From the NCBI GenBank assembly GCA_003212655.1, contig QCPF01000009.1, forward strand, positions 1-52,380: DNA of 52,380 nucleotides. The letters run 5' to 3'. How positions within the stretch are numbered: the first letter of the stretch is position 1; every line of letters begins with the position of its first letter. A model generated the notes under the pieces. It made no database searches. It was not told where the DNA came from and was given only the letters and a program-made list of their open reading frames with translations. Positions 26,281 to 35,447 of the stretch are shown piece by piece. Source of the stretch: Prochlorococcus sp. AG-436-D21. Lineage in GTDB: Bacteria; Cyanobacteriota; Cyanobacteriia; PCC-6307; Cyanobiaceae. The translations under genes were made by a program, and so were the position numbers.

Positions 26281-27765
26281 GTGACTAATTTACAAGATAA
26301 ATTAATTGATAAATTTAAAATTTTAAATAAAGAAGATTGGTCAAGTGCTTATCAAAATGTAGAAAAGGAGCTAACTAAAGAGCCTCTAAAAATTAGCAAA
26401 GGAAATAATATTAAAAATCTAAATGGAACATTATTAAGAAATGGACCAGGAATATTAGAGAGAGGTGGACAATGGGTTCATCATCCATTTGATGGTGATG
26501 GAATGATAACATCCATAAAATTCGAAAATGGTCAGCCATTCTTAACAAATAGATTTGTTAAAACTAAAGGCTATTTGGAAGAAGAAAAAATAAATAAATT
26601 TATTTATAGAGGTGTTTTTGGAACACAAAAAAATGGAGGAATTTTAAAAAATGCATTAGATCTAAAATTCAAGAATATCGCTAATACACATGTCATTAAA
26701 TTAGGAGATGAAATTCTCGCATTATGGGAAGCAGCAGGTCCACATGCAATGGATCCTGATAGTCTTGACACTATTGGTTTAACAACATTAAAAGGGGTAC
26801 TCAAGCCTAACGAAGCATTCAGCGCTCATCCCAAAACAGACCTAAACTCAAATGCATCTTCAGAACTTTTAGTCACTTTTGGAGTTCAAACCGGGCCAAA
26901 AAGTACCATTAGATTAATGGAATTTGATAATGCTGGTACAAATTCTGGAGAGCTCATTTTTGACAGAAAAGATACCTTTAATGGCTTTGCATTCCTTCAT
27001 GATTTCGCAATCACAACTAATTGGGCAATATTTTTACAGAATGCTATTGATTTCAATCCTTTGCCATTTGTAATGGGTCAAAGAGGAGCAGCACAATGTC
27101 TAAAGTCAAACCCAAATAAAAAGGCAAAGTTCTTTATTATCCCCAGAGAAAGTGGATTATTTAGGGGACAGCCTCCTTTAACAATAGATGCTCCAGAAGG
27201 ATTCGTTTTTCATCATGTAAATGCATTTGAAAAAGATTCCAAAATCGTATTAGATAGTATTTTTTATGATGATTTCCCATCAGTTGGTCCAGACGAGAAT
27301 TTTAGGGATATTGACTTTGATAAATATCCAGAAGGAAAACTAAAAAGATCAATTATCGATCTAAAGACAAAAACTTGTGAACTTGAAACTTTTAGTGAAC
27401 AATGTTGCGAATTTGCTGCTGTTAATCCTAAAAACTTAGGATTAGAAGCAACTTTTAGTTGGATGGCAAGCACAAATCAAAAGCTTGGGAACGCTCCACT
27501 TCAAGCAATAAAAAAAATAAATTTAACTTCTAAGGAAGAGATTTATTGGTCAGCAGGTCCAAGTGGATTTGTTAGTGAACCAATTATGGTTCCATCAGAA
27601 AACTCTTCAAAAGAAGACGAGGGATTTTTATTTATACTTCTATGGAACGGAGAAAGAAGAGGAAGCGATTTAGTTATATTAGACGCAAAAGACTTAAAAG
27701 AATTAGCTGTTTATGAATTACCCATTTCAATTCCTCATGGCCTTCATGGATCTTGGGTTAATTGA
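26281..27765 (+). CDS. Carotenoid cleavage oxygenase (apocarotenoid oxygenase family)
   Basis: This 494-residue seven-bladed propeller enzyme of the RPE65/CCD family carries four iron ligands in the expected places: His183 in FSAHPK, His240 in FAFLHDF, His311 or 312 in FHHVNAF, and His486 or 489 in PHGLHGSW. Synechocystis apocarotenoid-15,15'-oxygenase uses His183/238/304/484. The protein has RNGPG and GGQWVHHPFDGDGM near the start. The likely reaction is oxidative cleavage of apocarotenals, perhaps releasing retinal; substrate is inferred from family only. The start is GTG 26281. Confidence 0.9.
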   Translation: MTNLQDKLIDKFKILNKEDWSSAYQNVEKELTKEPLKISKGNNIKNLNGTLLRNGPGILERGGQWVHHPFDGDGMITSIKFENGQPFLTNRFVKTKGYLEEEKINKFIYRGVFGTQKNGGILKNALDLKFKNIANTHVIKLGDEILALWEAAGPHAMDPDSLDTIGLTTLKGVLKPNEAFSAHPKTDLNSNASSELLVTFGVQTGPKSTIRLMEFDNAGTNSGELIFDRKDTFNGFAFLHDFAITTNWAIFLQNAIDFNPLPFVMGQRGAAQCLKSNPNKKAKFFIIPRESGLFRGQPPLTIDAPEGFVFHHVNAFEKDSKIVLDSIFYDDFPSVGPDENFRDIDFDKYPEGKLKRSIIDLKTKTCELETFSEQCCEFAAVNPKNLGLEATFSWMASTNQKLGNAPLQAIKKINLTSKEEIYWSAGPSGFVSEPIMVPSENSSKEDEGFLFILLWNGERRGSDLVILDAKDLKELAVYELPISIPHGLHGSWVN

Positions 27766-27767
27766 AT

Positions 27768-28343
27768 TTAAGAAAAAATTTCAATTAAATTTGGAATAAT
27801 TTTTTTTAATGCTTTACCTCTATGACTACAAGAGTCTTTAATATCATTATTCATTTCTGCGAAAGTCAATCTGGAAGAACTCTCCTCAAAAATTGGGTCA
27901 TAACCAAAACCACTTTTTCCTCTGGGGTTTAAAATAATATTGCCATGACATTTGGCCTCAGATTCAATAATCACTTCACCATTTGGGGAACAAACACAAA
28001 TATTAGCAATAAAGAAAGCCCTTCTATTTTGAACTCCATCAAGTTCTCTTAAAACACGTTCAATTCTCTTCTGATCATTTTCTGCATATCTAGATGAGTA
28101 AATGCCAGGCTTACCGCCTAGAGCTTCAATACAAATTCCTGAATCATCTGCTATTGAAAAATTATTCGTTTTTCTCGAAACTTCACTCGCTTTTTTAATT
28201 GCATTATCTCTAAATGTCAGTCCATCCTCTTCAACTTCTAATGATTCTGGCTGAAGTAACAATTTACAATTAACTCCAGCAAGCAATTTCTTATATTCTT
28301 CAATTTTACCTTTATTCTTACTAGCTAAATATAAATTTTTCAT
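27768..28343 (-). CDS. rdgB: Non-canonical purine NTP pyrophosphatase (XTP/dITP diphosphatase)
   Basis: This 191-residue protein from the ATG at 28341-28343 begins MKNLYLASKNKGKIEEYKKL. That is the HAM1/RdgB substrate loop, with SKNKGK in place of TGNxGK. FSIADDSGICIEAL is the metal-binding DDSG motif, GFGYDPIFEE is conserved and SHRGKALKKI is the C-terminal signature. It removes ITP and XTP from the nucleotide pool. A longer in-frame start overlapping the mutase gene is unlikely. It lies two bases behind the phosphohexomutase stop. Confidence 0.94.
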   Translation of the reverse strand: MKNLYLASKNKGKIEEYKKLLAGVNCKLLLQPESLEVEEDGLTFRDNAIKKASEVSRKTNNFSIADDSGICIEALGGKPGIYSSRYAENDQKRIERVLRELDGVQNRRAFFIANICVCSPNGEVIIESEAKCHGNIILNPRGKSGFGYDPIFEESSSRLTFAEMNNDIKDSCSHRGKALKKIIPNLIEIFS

Positions 28344-28345
28344 CC

Positions 28346-29800
28346 TTATTTTCCTGCCAAATTTATAAATTCTTGACCCCACTCTAATACCTCAATTAGA
28401 TAAGATTCTTTTGGTGCTTCACAATATAACCTTAAAAGAGGTTCCGTTCCTGAAAACCTAAAAAGAAGCCAAAAATTTTTATCAATTCTCAACTTTATTC
28501 CATCGATTTTTGATATACTTTTTAGCTTGTGATTATTAATATTCTCAGGAATATTATCTATGATAAATTCTTTTACGTTATTTTTTTCTGACTGATTTGG
28601 AAATTTAATATCAATTCTTTTATAAAAACTTGGCCCAAAATCTTCTTGAATTTCATCTAAGGTTTCATATAAATACTGAGATTTTTCAGCAATTCCATTT
28701 AATAAAACCATCGCTGCATATAGAGCATCTCTTTCAGGCATAAAATCACCAAAACCAACTCCCCCAGATTCCTCTCCTCCAATAAATATTTTTTCTTTGA
28801 TCATTTTTTCAGCAATATATTTAAAGCCAACTGGAAGTTCAAAAACATCTCTATTTTGACTCTCTGATATATTTTTAATAATATCTGAACCACTAACAGT
28901 CTTTAAAACCGGATAAGAATTATTTTTAATTTCGCCCAAATAGCTAATAAAGTATGGGAGTAAATCTTGAGTACTAGAGTATCTTCCTTTTTCATCAATT
29001 GCCGCAATTCTATCACCATCACCATCAAATATAATTCCTAAAGTTTTCATTTCATTTGTTGAATTTTTCATTAGTATTTGTTTTAGATCATCTGCATAAT
29101 TCAAAAGAGGTTCAGGAGGTTTTCCTCCAAAAAAAGGATCAGCATCTTTCCTGATTTCTGAAATAACTTCTAAATCATTAGAAGCAAAAATCTCATCCAT
29201 ACAATTTGCAGCTGAACCATGCATAGCATCTACAAAAATTCTCAATTTCATTTTTTTTAATCTCTTAGAAATATAGTCAATATCAAAAAGAGATTTAATT
29301 CTATCTAAATGAAATTTCTTAATATCTACCAATTGATTAACACCATCTATTTTTTCAATTGAATTTCCAAGCATTAATCTTTTTTCAACTTCACTTGTAA
29401 AAGATTCGTCAACAGAACATCCATTAAAGCTCTTTATTTTCAGACCTAGCCAATTATATGGATTATGACTTGCTGTAATTACTAACGCTCCAAGACAACC
29501 TACTTCTTTGGCATAGAAACTACAAGAGGGTGTTGTAACAAAGCTATCAGATAAGATCGGTTCGAAACCACATCCTCTTACAAAAGGCACTATTTGCTTG
29601 GCGAATTCAGAAGCCATAAATCTGCGATCATATCCAATAATAATTTTCTTTGAATTAACTTCTTTATAGTATTGATAATGCAACTCCTGACATGCAGCGA
29701 CAATAACTCTTGAAAGATTGGACAGGTTAAAGTCAAAACCAATAATTCCTCTCCAACCATCAGTTCCAAATTTTATCTTGTCAAATTTATCCGCTGTCAA
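28346..29800 (-). CDS. Phosphoglucomutase/phosphomannomutase family
   Basis: This 484-residue alpha-D-phosphohexomutase has the active-site phosphoserine in TASHNP (109-114, Ser111), the Mg-binding DGDGDR, the sugar-binding GGEESGG, and the phosphate-binding RFSGTEPLLR near the C-terminus. It interconverts glucose- or mannose-1- and 6-phosphates for glycogen or nucleotide-sugar synthesis; which one is not decided by sequence. It leads the two-gene unit with rdgB and is divergent from the RecB-like nuclease gene. Confidence 0.92.
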   Translation of the reverse strand: MTADKFDKIKFGTDGWRGIIGFDFNLSNLSRVIVAACQELHYQYYKEVNSKKIIIGYDRRFMASEFAKQIVPFVRGCGFEPILSDSFVTTPSCSFYAKEVGCLGALVITASHNPYNWLGLKIKSFNGCSVDESFTSEVEKRLMLGNSIEKIDGVNQLVDIKKFHLDRIKSLFDIDYISKRLKKMKLRIFVDAMHGSAANCMDEIFASNDLEVISEIRKDADPFFGGKPPEPLLNYADDLKQILMKNSTNEMKTLGIIFDGDGDRIAAIDEKGRYSSTQDLLPYFISYLGEIKNNSYPVLKTVSGSDIIKNISESQNRDVFELPVGFKYIAEKMIKEKIFIGGEESGGVGFGDFMPERDALYAAMVLLNGIAEKSQYLYETLDEIQEDFGPSFYKRIDIKFPNQSEKNNVKEFIIDNIPENINNHKLKSISKIDGIKLRIDKNFWLLFRFSGTEPLLRLYCEAPKESYLIEVLEWGQEFINLAGK

Positions 29801-29879
29801 ATTTTAAATTTCCTTGATTTCATTTAATTATCTATACTAATTTATATGAGTAAATTTTAAAACCGCCCTGAAAAATAAT

Positions 29880-31298
29880 TTGAATTCTCTTCATTTAAAA
29901 AGTTTTACAAGATGCAAAAGAAAAGCATGGCTCGATTTTAAGGGTAAAAAATCTTATGAAGTTTGGTCTCCCCATAAAGCTATAGATAAAATTAATCAGT
30001 TTAAAATTTTCTCTGAATTTTGTAATGGTGAAATATATTCAGGATTAAAAGCCTGTGAAAATGGTTATCAAGGGGTAATTGGATTAAAAATCAAAGGGAA
30101 TCTTTTCCAAAATATATACGCAGAGATACGTCCACAATTACTTGTAAAGACTAAAGGTAAAAGTAAATGGGGACAATATAAATATTTACCTGCTGTTTAT
30201 AAGTTAGGCCACAAAACAACAAAAGAACATTTATTCGACTTATATTTTTGTTCTATGCTGTTGGAATCTTTTCAAGAATCAAAAATTGAGAAAGGATTGG
30301 TAATTTCAACTTTTGATAAAAAAGTTAAAGTTGAAGAAATTTATTTAAATAAAAAATTAAGAAAAAAAGTTTTAAATGTTTTATTAAATTTGAATGAATG
30401 CTTGGAGGGATCTATACCAGAAATAACAGAAGATAGAAAAAAATGTACTATTTGTTCCTGGCAAAAATTTTGTGACAAAGAAGCAAAAGAAAATGGATAT
30501 CTAACAGATATAGATGGAATAGGGGCCAAAACGGCCTCATTACTCAAAGCAAAAGGAATAATAAATATCCAAACATTAGCTTCACATAACAAAAAAAAAC
30601 TTGAAGAGAAATTATCTAAATTCAACGATCAAAAGTATGAAAAAGCGTTCATATTTGTAAAGCAAGCACAAGCATATATCTCTGGAGAACCATATTTCAT
30701 TTCTAATAAAGATAATACGGAAGATCTATTAGAAAAAATATATTCGGGATTTTATATTTTTGATATTGAGTCAAATCCAGATGAAAAGCATGATTTCTTA
30801 TATGGATTTTTAAAAGTAAATAATTTTTCTATAAAAAAAGAAGACCTTATTTATGAACCAATCTTAAATCTTAAAAACAATAAAGGAGAATCTTACAGGC
30901 AAATTATTGAAATACTTTTTTCACACAAGGAATGGCCAGTTTTACATTACGGAGAAACTGAAAAAATATCAATAATTAATATTGCTAAAAACCTAAATTT
31001 TAGTTTTGAAGAAATTAATTCACTTGCCTCAAGATTTATTGACTTACATACCTTAATAAGAAAGTCTTGGATATTACCAATAAAAAACTATGGCTTGAAA
31101 ACTGTTTCTAATTGGCTTGGGTTCGAATGGGTGCAGAAAAATGTAAGTGGCTCGAAAGCACTTTATTGGTGGATTCAATATCAAATTACAGAAAACGAAA
31201 TATTTTTAAAAAAAATTATCCAATATAACAAAGATGATTGTTTGGCTACTCTAAAAATTGCAGAATATTTAATCAAAAATCAATTAAAGAAAAATTGA
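29880..31298 (+). CDS. TM0106-family RecB-like putative nuclease
   Basis: This is a 472-residue protein in three parts. Residues 1-205 are RecB/PD-(D/E)XK-like, with an AddB-style cysteine set (C12, C189, C192, C198) suited to a [4Fe-4S] cluster. Residues 209-245 form a helix-hairpin-helix (IDGIGAKTASLLKAKGI). Residues 290-472 are an RNase-H-like exonuclease domain with D295/E297 (FDIES) and a late acidic motif, YNKDDCLAT. The family is conserved in cyanobacteria and predicted to process nucleic acid, but no function is established. The start is TTG 29880. It overlaps convergent ygfZ by 15 bases. Confidence 0.85.
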   Translation: MNSLHLKSFTRCKRKAWLDFKGKKSYEVWSPHKAIDKINQFKIFSEFCNGEIYSGLKACENGYQGVIGLKIKGNLFQNIYAEIRPQLLVKTKGKSKWGQYKYLPAVYKLGHKTTKEHLFDLYFCSMLLESFQESKIEKGLVISTFDKKVKVEEIYLNKKLRKKVLNVLLNLNECLEGSIPEITEDRKKCTICSWQKFCDKEAKENGYLTDIDGIGAKTASLLKAKGIINIQTLASHNKKKLEEKLSKFNDQKYEKAFIFVKQAQAYISGEPYFISNKDNTEDLLEKIYSGFYIFDIESNPDEKHDFLYGFLKVNNFSIKKEDLIYEPILNLKNNKGESYRQIIEILFSHKEWPVLHYGETEKISIINIAKNLNFSFEEINSLASRFIDLHTLIRKSWILPIKNYGLKTVSNWLGFEWVQKNVSGSKALYWWIQYQITENEIFLKKIIQYNKDDCLATLKIAEYLIKNQLKKN

Positions 31299-32120
31299 TC
31301 CTACAGATTTATTGATAATAATTTTTCCAAAAATTTCTGAAAAAAAATAATTTCCTTCCTCTAAATATTTTCTTTTTATCATTGCTAAACCTTTTATTTG
31401 AGAATCTGATTTAAAAAAACTAGTGATTTTGCCTACAGAAATATCCTTGGAAGAATTTATATATAAATTTTTATCTTCAACCTCTAAATTCAAATTAGAG
31501 TCTAATGATTTCCAAGTTCTTATTTCCTGTTTTAAAGAAGAAACATTTTTTATTTTTGACATTGTTTCTTGCCCTAAATAACAACCTTTATTAAAATCTA
31601 CAAGATCTTGTAATCCAAGCTCAAGAGGATTATTTTTTCCGTTTATTTCCATTCCTAATGAGGGTATTGCCTGATTAATCTTCCAAAGTTTTAAATCATT
31701 GGGATTTAGTAAATTTAGTTTATTTTTATATATTTCAAATTCTTTATCTTCTGTTTTGAAGAAAATAGGCTGGTAAGTTCTCCATGAACTAGATTCATCA
31801 ATTTCCTGAATTCTATTTATTAAGAAAGGTTCACTTAGAAATACATCATCCACTGGAAAAATAATTTGATTAAAGAAATTAATTATTTCATTAGTGTTAC
31901 CCGCCAAGATGATTACTTCTAAGTTTCTTTCTAAAAAAATAATTTCAATTAATGACCTTATAACTCCATTGGGAGTTAACCAACAAGTTTTGATAACTTT
32001 ATTTTCTGAATTTAGAGTATTGCTAGTTGTTATTCCATTCAAAAATTTCCTGGCATCTTTTCCACTCACAGTAAAGCAATCAAATTTTTCAATCCAAAAC
32101 TTTTTTGTTATTTCTTGCAT
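31284..32120 (-). CDS. ygfZ: YgfZ/GcvT-like folate-binding protein
   Basis: This 278-residue GcvT-fold protein has the signature KGCYLGQETMSK (K-G-C-Y-x-G-Q-E), whose cysteine is essential in E. coli YgfZ. It supports assembly or repair of Fe-S clusters in a tetrahydrofolate-dependent way. No glycine-cleavage partners lie nearby and the protein is shorter than GcvT (about 360 residues), which favours YgfZ. It lies ten bases behind pyrE on the same strand. Confidence 0.88.
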   Translation of the reverse strand: MQEITKKFWIEKFDCFTVSGKDARKFLNGITTSNTLNSENKVIKTCWLTPNGVIRSLIEIIFLERNLEVIILAGNTNEIINFFNQIIFPVDDVFLSEPFLINRIQEIDESSSWRTYQPIFFKTEDKEFEIYKNKLNLLNPNDLKLWKINQAIPSLGMEINGKNNPLELGLQDLVDFNKGCYLGQETMSKIKNVSSLKQEIRTWKSLDSNLNLEVEDKNLYINSSKDISVGKITSFFKSDSQIKGLAMIKRKYLEEGNYFFSEIFGKIIINKSVGSIFL

Positions 32121-32130
32121 TTTGAGATAT

Positions 32131-32691
32131 TTATAGAAAGTCTTTTATTGTAAAAAGACTCTTTAATTTAACATTTTCATCTTCAAGAGCTTCTAATCCC
32201 CCTTCTTGCCTATCAACTATAGACAAAACTTCCTCAACGACATAATTATTTTCGCGTAACTTTTTTATTGCTTTTATAACTGAACCAGCAGTTGTTACGA
32301 CATCCTCCAAAACAGTTACCAAAGTTCCTTCCTCTAATGTAGGGCCCTCTATTCCAGCTTTGGTCCCGTATTGTTTTATTTCTTTCCGAATTATTAAACC
32401 ATTAAGTCCTAAGCCTTGCGAGGCTGCTTTGACGATTAATCCGCTTACAAGAGGATCAGCACCTAAAGTCAATCCTGCCACAGTTTTTGACCTTGAGTCC
32501 TTTAACTCTAAAAATAAATCACTTATTAAATTTAAGCCTTGGCCATTTAATGATACCGGTTTACAATTCAAGTAATGACTGCTTTTTTTTCCTGAAGATA
32601 AAGTGAAGTTCCCTTTCTTGTAAGATTTTTCAATTAGCTGTGTTAACAATTTTGTCTTATTTAGATCATACTTTTCAGAAAAATTTCCCAT
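32131..32691 (-). CDS. pyrE: Orotate phosphoribosyltransferase
   Basis: This 186-residue enzyme converts orotate and PRPP to OMP in pyrimidine synthesis. The PRPP-binding motif [18 protein letters not shown] and the N-terminal [16 protein letters not shown] are diagnostic. [15 protein letters not shown] is the flexible catalytic loop. It is transcribed divergently from tRNA-Met. Its 5' region contains an AT-rich hairpin at 32745-32769. Confidence 0.95.
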   Translation of the reverse strand: MGNFSEKYDLNKTKLLTQLIEKSYKKGNFTLSSGKKSSHYLNCKPVSLNGQGLNLISDLFLELKDSRSKTVAGLTLGADPLVSGLIVKAASQGLGLNGLIIRKEIKQYGTKAGIEGPTLEEGTLVTVLEDVVTTAGSVIKAIKKLRENNYVVEEVLSIVDRQEGGLEALEDENVKLKSLFTIKDFL

Positions 32692-32744
32692 TTGTAAAAG
32701 TTAAATTTATATTTAAAGATTAGAAGAAAAAAAAGAAATCTCAC

Positions 32745-32769
32745 AAAAACTTCCTAATGAGGTGTTTTT
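32745..32769. promoter_or_regulatory. AT-rich hairpin between pyrE and tRNA-Met
   Basis: AAAAAC (32745-32750) pairs with GTTTTT (32764-32769). Inside, CCT and AGG pair around an AATG loop, with two-versus-one unpaired T. It lies 54 bases before the pyrE ATG, and T-rich sequence follows it on the minus strand. It might be an attenuator-like leader hairpin or, read on the plus strand with its TTTTTT, a terminator of antisense transcripts. Evidence is structural only. Confidence 0.3.
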
Positions 32770-32832
32770 TGAAATATTATTTTTATATTGTATATTGAAA
32801 CTCAATGTAATTAAAATTACATAAATTCCTTT

Positions 32833-32905
32833 GGGGGTGTAGCAATCTGGTGAATGCACCAAACTCATAATTTGGCTAAGGCGAGTTCGATCCTCGCCAC
32901 CCCCA
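32833..32905 (+). tRNA. trnM: tRNA-Met (CAT), probably elongator
   Basis: This is a 73-base cloverleaf. The acceptor GGGGGTG pairs with CACCCCC, the discriminator is A32905, the T arm is GCGAG/CTCGC around TTCGATC, and the anticodon loop CTCATAA reads CAT. The anticodon stem CCAAA/TTTGG lacks the three G-C pairs of initiator tRNAs, and the first acceptor pair is normal, so it is not the initiator. A lysidine-modified tRNA-Ile(CAT) is the alternative. Confidence 0.93.
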
Positions 32906-32923
32906 TTATTCATTTGTCATTGA

Positions 32924-34192
32924 ATGAAAATAACTCTACTTTTATTTCTTTTATTTTTGCCAGCTTTTTTCGCAGCGAGTGAGCTCTCTTTTTTATTAAT
33001 AAGGCCAAGTAAAGTTTTAAGGTTAATAGAAGAAAAAAAGAAAGGAGCATTTTCAATTTTAAAAATTCAAAAACGCTTTAGATCTTCATTAATTGCCTCT
33101 CAATTTGGAGTAACAATTTCATTAATTGCAATTGGATGGCTAAGCAATAACCTTGCTAATGATTATTGGAAAAGCAATATTTTGTCGAGTAGATTTTATG
33201 ATCTTCTATTGTTTTTATTTGTTGTTTTAGTTGTTACTCTAGTTTCTGGACTAATTCCTAAAGCACTAGTAATTAATAATCCAGAATCTGCTGCATTAAG
33301 GCTTACAACAATATTCGATGCCGTTAGAAAAGCTATGAATCCGATAGTGAAGACAATAGAATTCTTTGCGAGCGCTTGTTTAGGCTTGTTCAATTTAAAT
33401 AACAAATGGGATTCTTTAAACTCGGATTTATCCGCAGGAGAATTAGAAACTCTTATAGAAACAGATAATGTTACAGGTTTAAAACCAGATGAGAAAAATA
33501 TTCTTGAAGGAGTTTTTGCTTTAAAAGATACACAAGTTAAAGAAGTAATGATTCCAAGATCTGAAATGGTAACTTTGCCAAAAAATATAACCTTTTCAGA
33601 ACTTATGAAACAAGTTTATAAAACTCGCCATGCTCGCTTCTTTGTTATTGGTGAGTCTTTAGATGATGTTTTAGGTGTATTAGATTTGCGTTATCTAGCT
33701 AAGACAATTTCAAAAGGTGAAATGGAGGCCAATACATTATTAGAGCCGTTCCTTTTACCAGTGACAAAAATTATAGAAACATGTTCATTAGCCGAAATAT
33801 TTCCAATAGTAAGAGACTACAATCCTTTCTTACTAGTAGTTGATGAACACGGCGGAACAGAGGGCCTCATAACTGCAGCTGATCTAAATGGGGAAATAGT
33901 TGGCGAGGAAATGCTCAACAATAGAATTGATTCAGACATGAGAATGTTAGATAATTTCTCTAAAAAATGGTCAATAGCTGGAAAATCAGAAATTATTGAT
34001 ATCAATAAGAAGTTAAAATGTTCCATTCCAGAAGGCGCAGATTATCATACTCTGGCTGGATTTCTGCTAGAAAAATTTCAAATGGTTCCAAAAATTGGGG
34101 ACGTTTTAGATTTTAATAACATTAAATTTGAAGTTATTTCCATGTCAGGTCCAAAAATTGATCGTGTTAAAATAATTCTTCCCAAAAACTAA
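32924..34192 (+). CDS. CNNM/CorC-type membrane protein with CBS domains
   Basis: This is a 422-residue protein. The DUF21 (CNNM) membrane domain occupies about 1-180, opening with LLLFLLFLPAFFAASELSF and followed by further helices at 62-80 and 98-118. Two CBS motifs come next (VKEVMIPRSEMVTLP near 205 and the LLVVDEHGGTEGLITAADL region near 305), then a C-terminal CorC_HlyC domain (YHTLAGFLLEKFQMVPKIGDVL). Relatives are often labelled hemolysins but are thought to be Mg2+ (or Na+/Mg2+) exporters or regulators. It begins 18 bases after tRNA-Met. Confidence 0.88.
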   Translation: MKITLLLFLLFLPAFFAASELSFLLIRPSKVLRLIEEKKKGAFSILKIQKRFRSSLIASQFGVTISLIAIGWLSNNLANDYWKSNILSSRFYDLLLFLFVVLVVTLVSGLIPKALVINNPESAALRLTTIFDAVRKAMNPIVKTIEFFASACLGLFNLNNKWDSLNSDLSAGELETLIETDNVTGLKPDEKNILEGVFALKDTQVKEVMIPRSEMVTLPKNITFSELMKQVYKTRHARFFVIGESLDDVLGVLDLRYLAKTISKGEMEANTLLEPFLLPVTKIIETCSLAEIFPIVRDYNPFLLVVDEHGGTEGLITAADLNGEIVGEEMLNNRIDSDMRMLDNFSKKWSIAGKSEIIDINKKLKCSIPEGADYHTLAGFLLEKFQMVPKIGDVLDFNNIKFEVISMSGPKIDRVKIILPKN

Positions 34193-34242
34193 ATGTGGCT
34201 CCTCATAGAGGATAATAATAATAAATACATGGATTTGAAATT

Positions 34243-35247
34243 ATGCAACCAACCTCATCACCCGTAAAGGTTGGAGTCATAGGTATAGGGAATATGGGCT
34301 GGCATCATGCTCGAGTACTAAGTTTACTCAAAGATGCAAATCTCATTGGAGTAGCAGATCCAAATGAAGAAAGAGGTAAATTAGCTATTGAACAATTTCA
34401 ATGTGAATGGTTCAAGGATTATAAGGACTTAATTCCAAAAGTTGATGCTATTTGTATCGCTGTTCCGACACTACTTCATCATAAGGTAGGACTAGATTGC
34501 CTAAATGGAGGTACTAACGTTCTCATTGAAAAACCAATTGCAGCTAATGAGTTGGAGGCAAAATCCTTAATAGAGGCTGCTAATGCAAGTAAATGTCTGT
34601 TACAAGTTGGGCATATTGAAAGATTTAATCCAGCTTTTAGAGAATTGACTAAAATTGTAAGTAATGAAGAAATTGTTGTTTTAGAAGCTAGGAGGCACAG
34701 TCCTCATGCAGACAGAGCAAATGATGTATCTGTAGTAATGGATTTAATGATTCATGATATTGATCTTATTTTAGAGCTTGCAAACTCAAAAATACAAAAA
34801 TTGGCAGCTGTTGGAGGAAGAAATACCGAAGGATTAATAGATTATGTTAATGCTACTCTAGTTTTTAAAAATAATGTTATTGCAAGCTTAACTGCTAGCA
34901 AAATGAGTCATAAAAAAATTAGAAATTTAAGTGCTCACTGCCAAAATGGTCTAGTAGAAACTGATTTCTTAAATCACTCTTTACAAATCCATCGAAAGTC
35001 TCATGAATCATATACAGCAGAACATGGAGAATTAGTGTATAGAAATGATGGATATGTCGAAGAGGTTAGCACAACCTCCATTGAACCTCTTTGTGCAGAA
35101 CTGGAGCATTTCCTTAAATGCGTTCAGGGCAAAGAAAAACCTGAGGTTGATGGTGAGCAAGCCTCAAGAGCATTAAAAATTGCTGATTTTATAGAGAGTG
35201 CTGTAGATAATTCTGGAGATGCAATTTTACTTGAAAATCCCTTTTAA
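34243..35247 (+). CDS. Gfo/Idh/MocA-family NAD(P)-dependent oxidoreductase
   Basis: This 334-residue protein has a Rossmann start VGVIGIGNMGWHHARVL (residues 9-25), the EKPIAANELEA segment that carries the catalytic lysine, and the QVGHIERFNPAF and DLMIHDIDLIL motifs. Family members oxidise or epimerise sugars, inositols or nucleotide-sugars. The EARR-HSPHADR loop is shared by bacterial UDP-sugar-type members but the substrate is uncertain. A short stem TCCTC-ATA-GAGGA precedes it at 34200-34212. Confidence 0.85.
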   Translation: MQPTSSPVKVGVIGIGNMGWHHARVLSLLKDANLIGVADPNEERGKLAIEQFQCEWFKDYKDLIPKVDAICIAVPTLLHHKVGLDCLNGGTNVLIEKPIAANELEAKSLIEAANASKCLLQVGHIERFNPAFRELTKIVSNEEIVVLEARRHSPHADRANDVSVVMDLMIHDIDLILELANSKIQKLAAVGGRNTEGLIDYVNATLVFKNNVIASLTASKMSHKKIRNLSAHCQNGLVETDFLNHSLQIHRKSHESYTAEHGELVYRNDGYVEEVSTTSIEPLCAELEHFLKCVQGKEKPEVDGEQASRALKIADFIESAVDNSGDAILLENPF

Positions 35248-35273
35248 TACTTACAATCTAAACTAAAAGAATT

Positions 35274-35414
35274 TTATTTAAATCCAACTGCAGCTTGCCA
35301 AACAAATACCAATAAAAAGAAAAATAAAGGAATAAGTGGAAGCACATCAACAGTTGGAGCAAAGGCCTTGTAAGCCTCGGGCAATTCAGCGAATGTATTA
35401 AATAGAATGAGCAC
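35274..35414 (-). CDS. psbK: Photosystem II protein K
   Basis: The 46-residue frame, too short for many gene callers, reads [20 protein letters not shown] followed by [34 protein letters not shown]...VLP.IP is the PsbK signature: PsbK is cleaved after a short leader and its single helix binds near CP43. The start is GTG (35412-35414); an in-frame stop lies only five codons further upstream and no ATG is available. It ends at TAA 35274-35276, beside the oxidoreductase stop. Confidence 0.95.
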
Positions 35415-35447
35415 CTTTTTAATAATTTAATTAATTATGATAAGACG

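Noticed and set aside
28344-28382. Extended N-terminus of rdgB overlapping the phosphohexomutase gene
   Set aside because: The 13 extra residues are not part of the HAM1 fold; the ATG at 28341-28343 gives the canonical start.
34200-34212. Short hairpin TCCTC-ATA-GAGGA before the oxidoreductase start, first considered as a terminator for the CNNM gene
   Set aside because: Only five base pairs with a three-base loop and no T-run; too weak to call a terminator.
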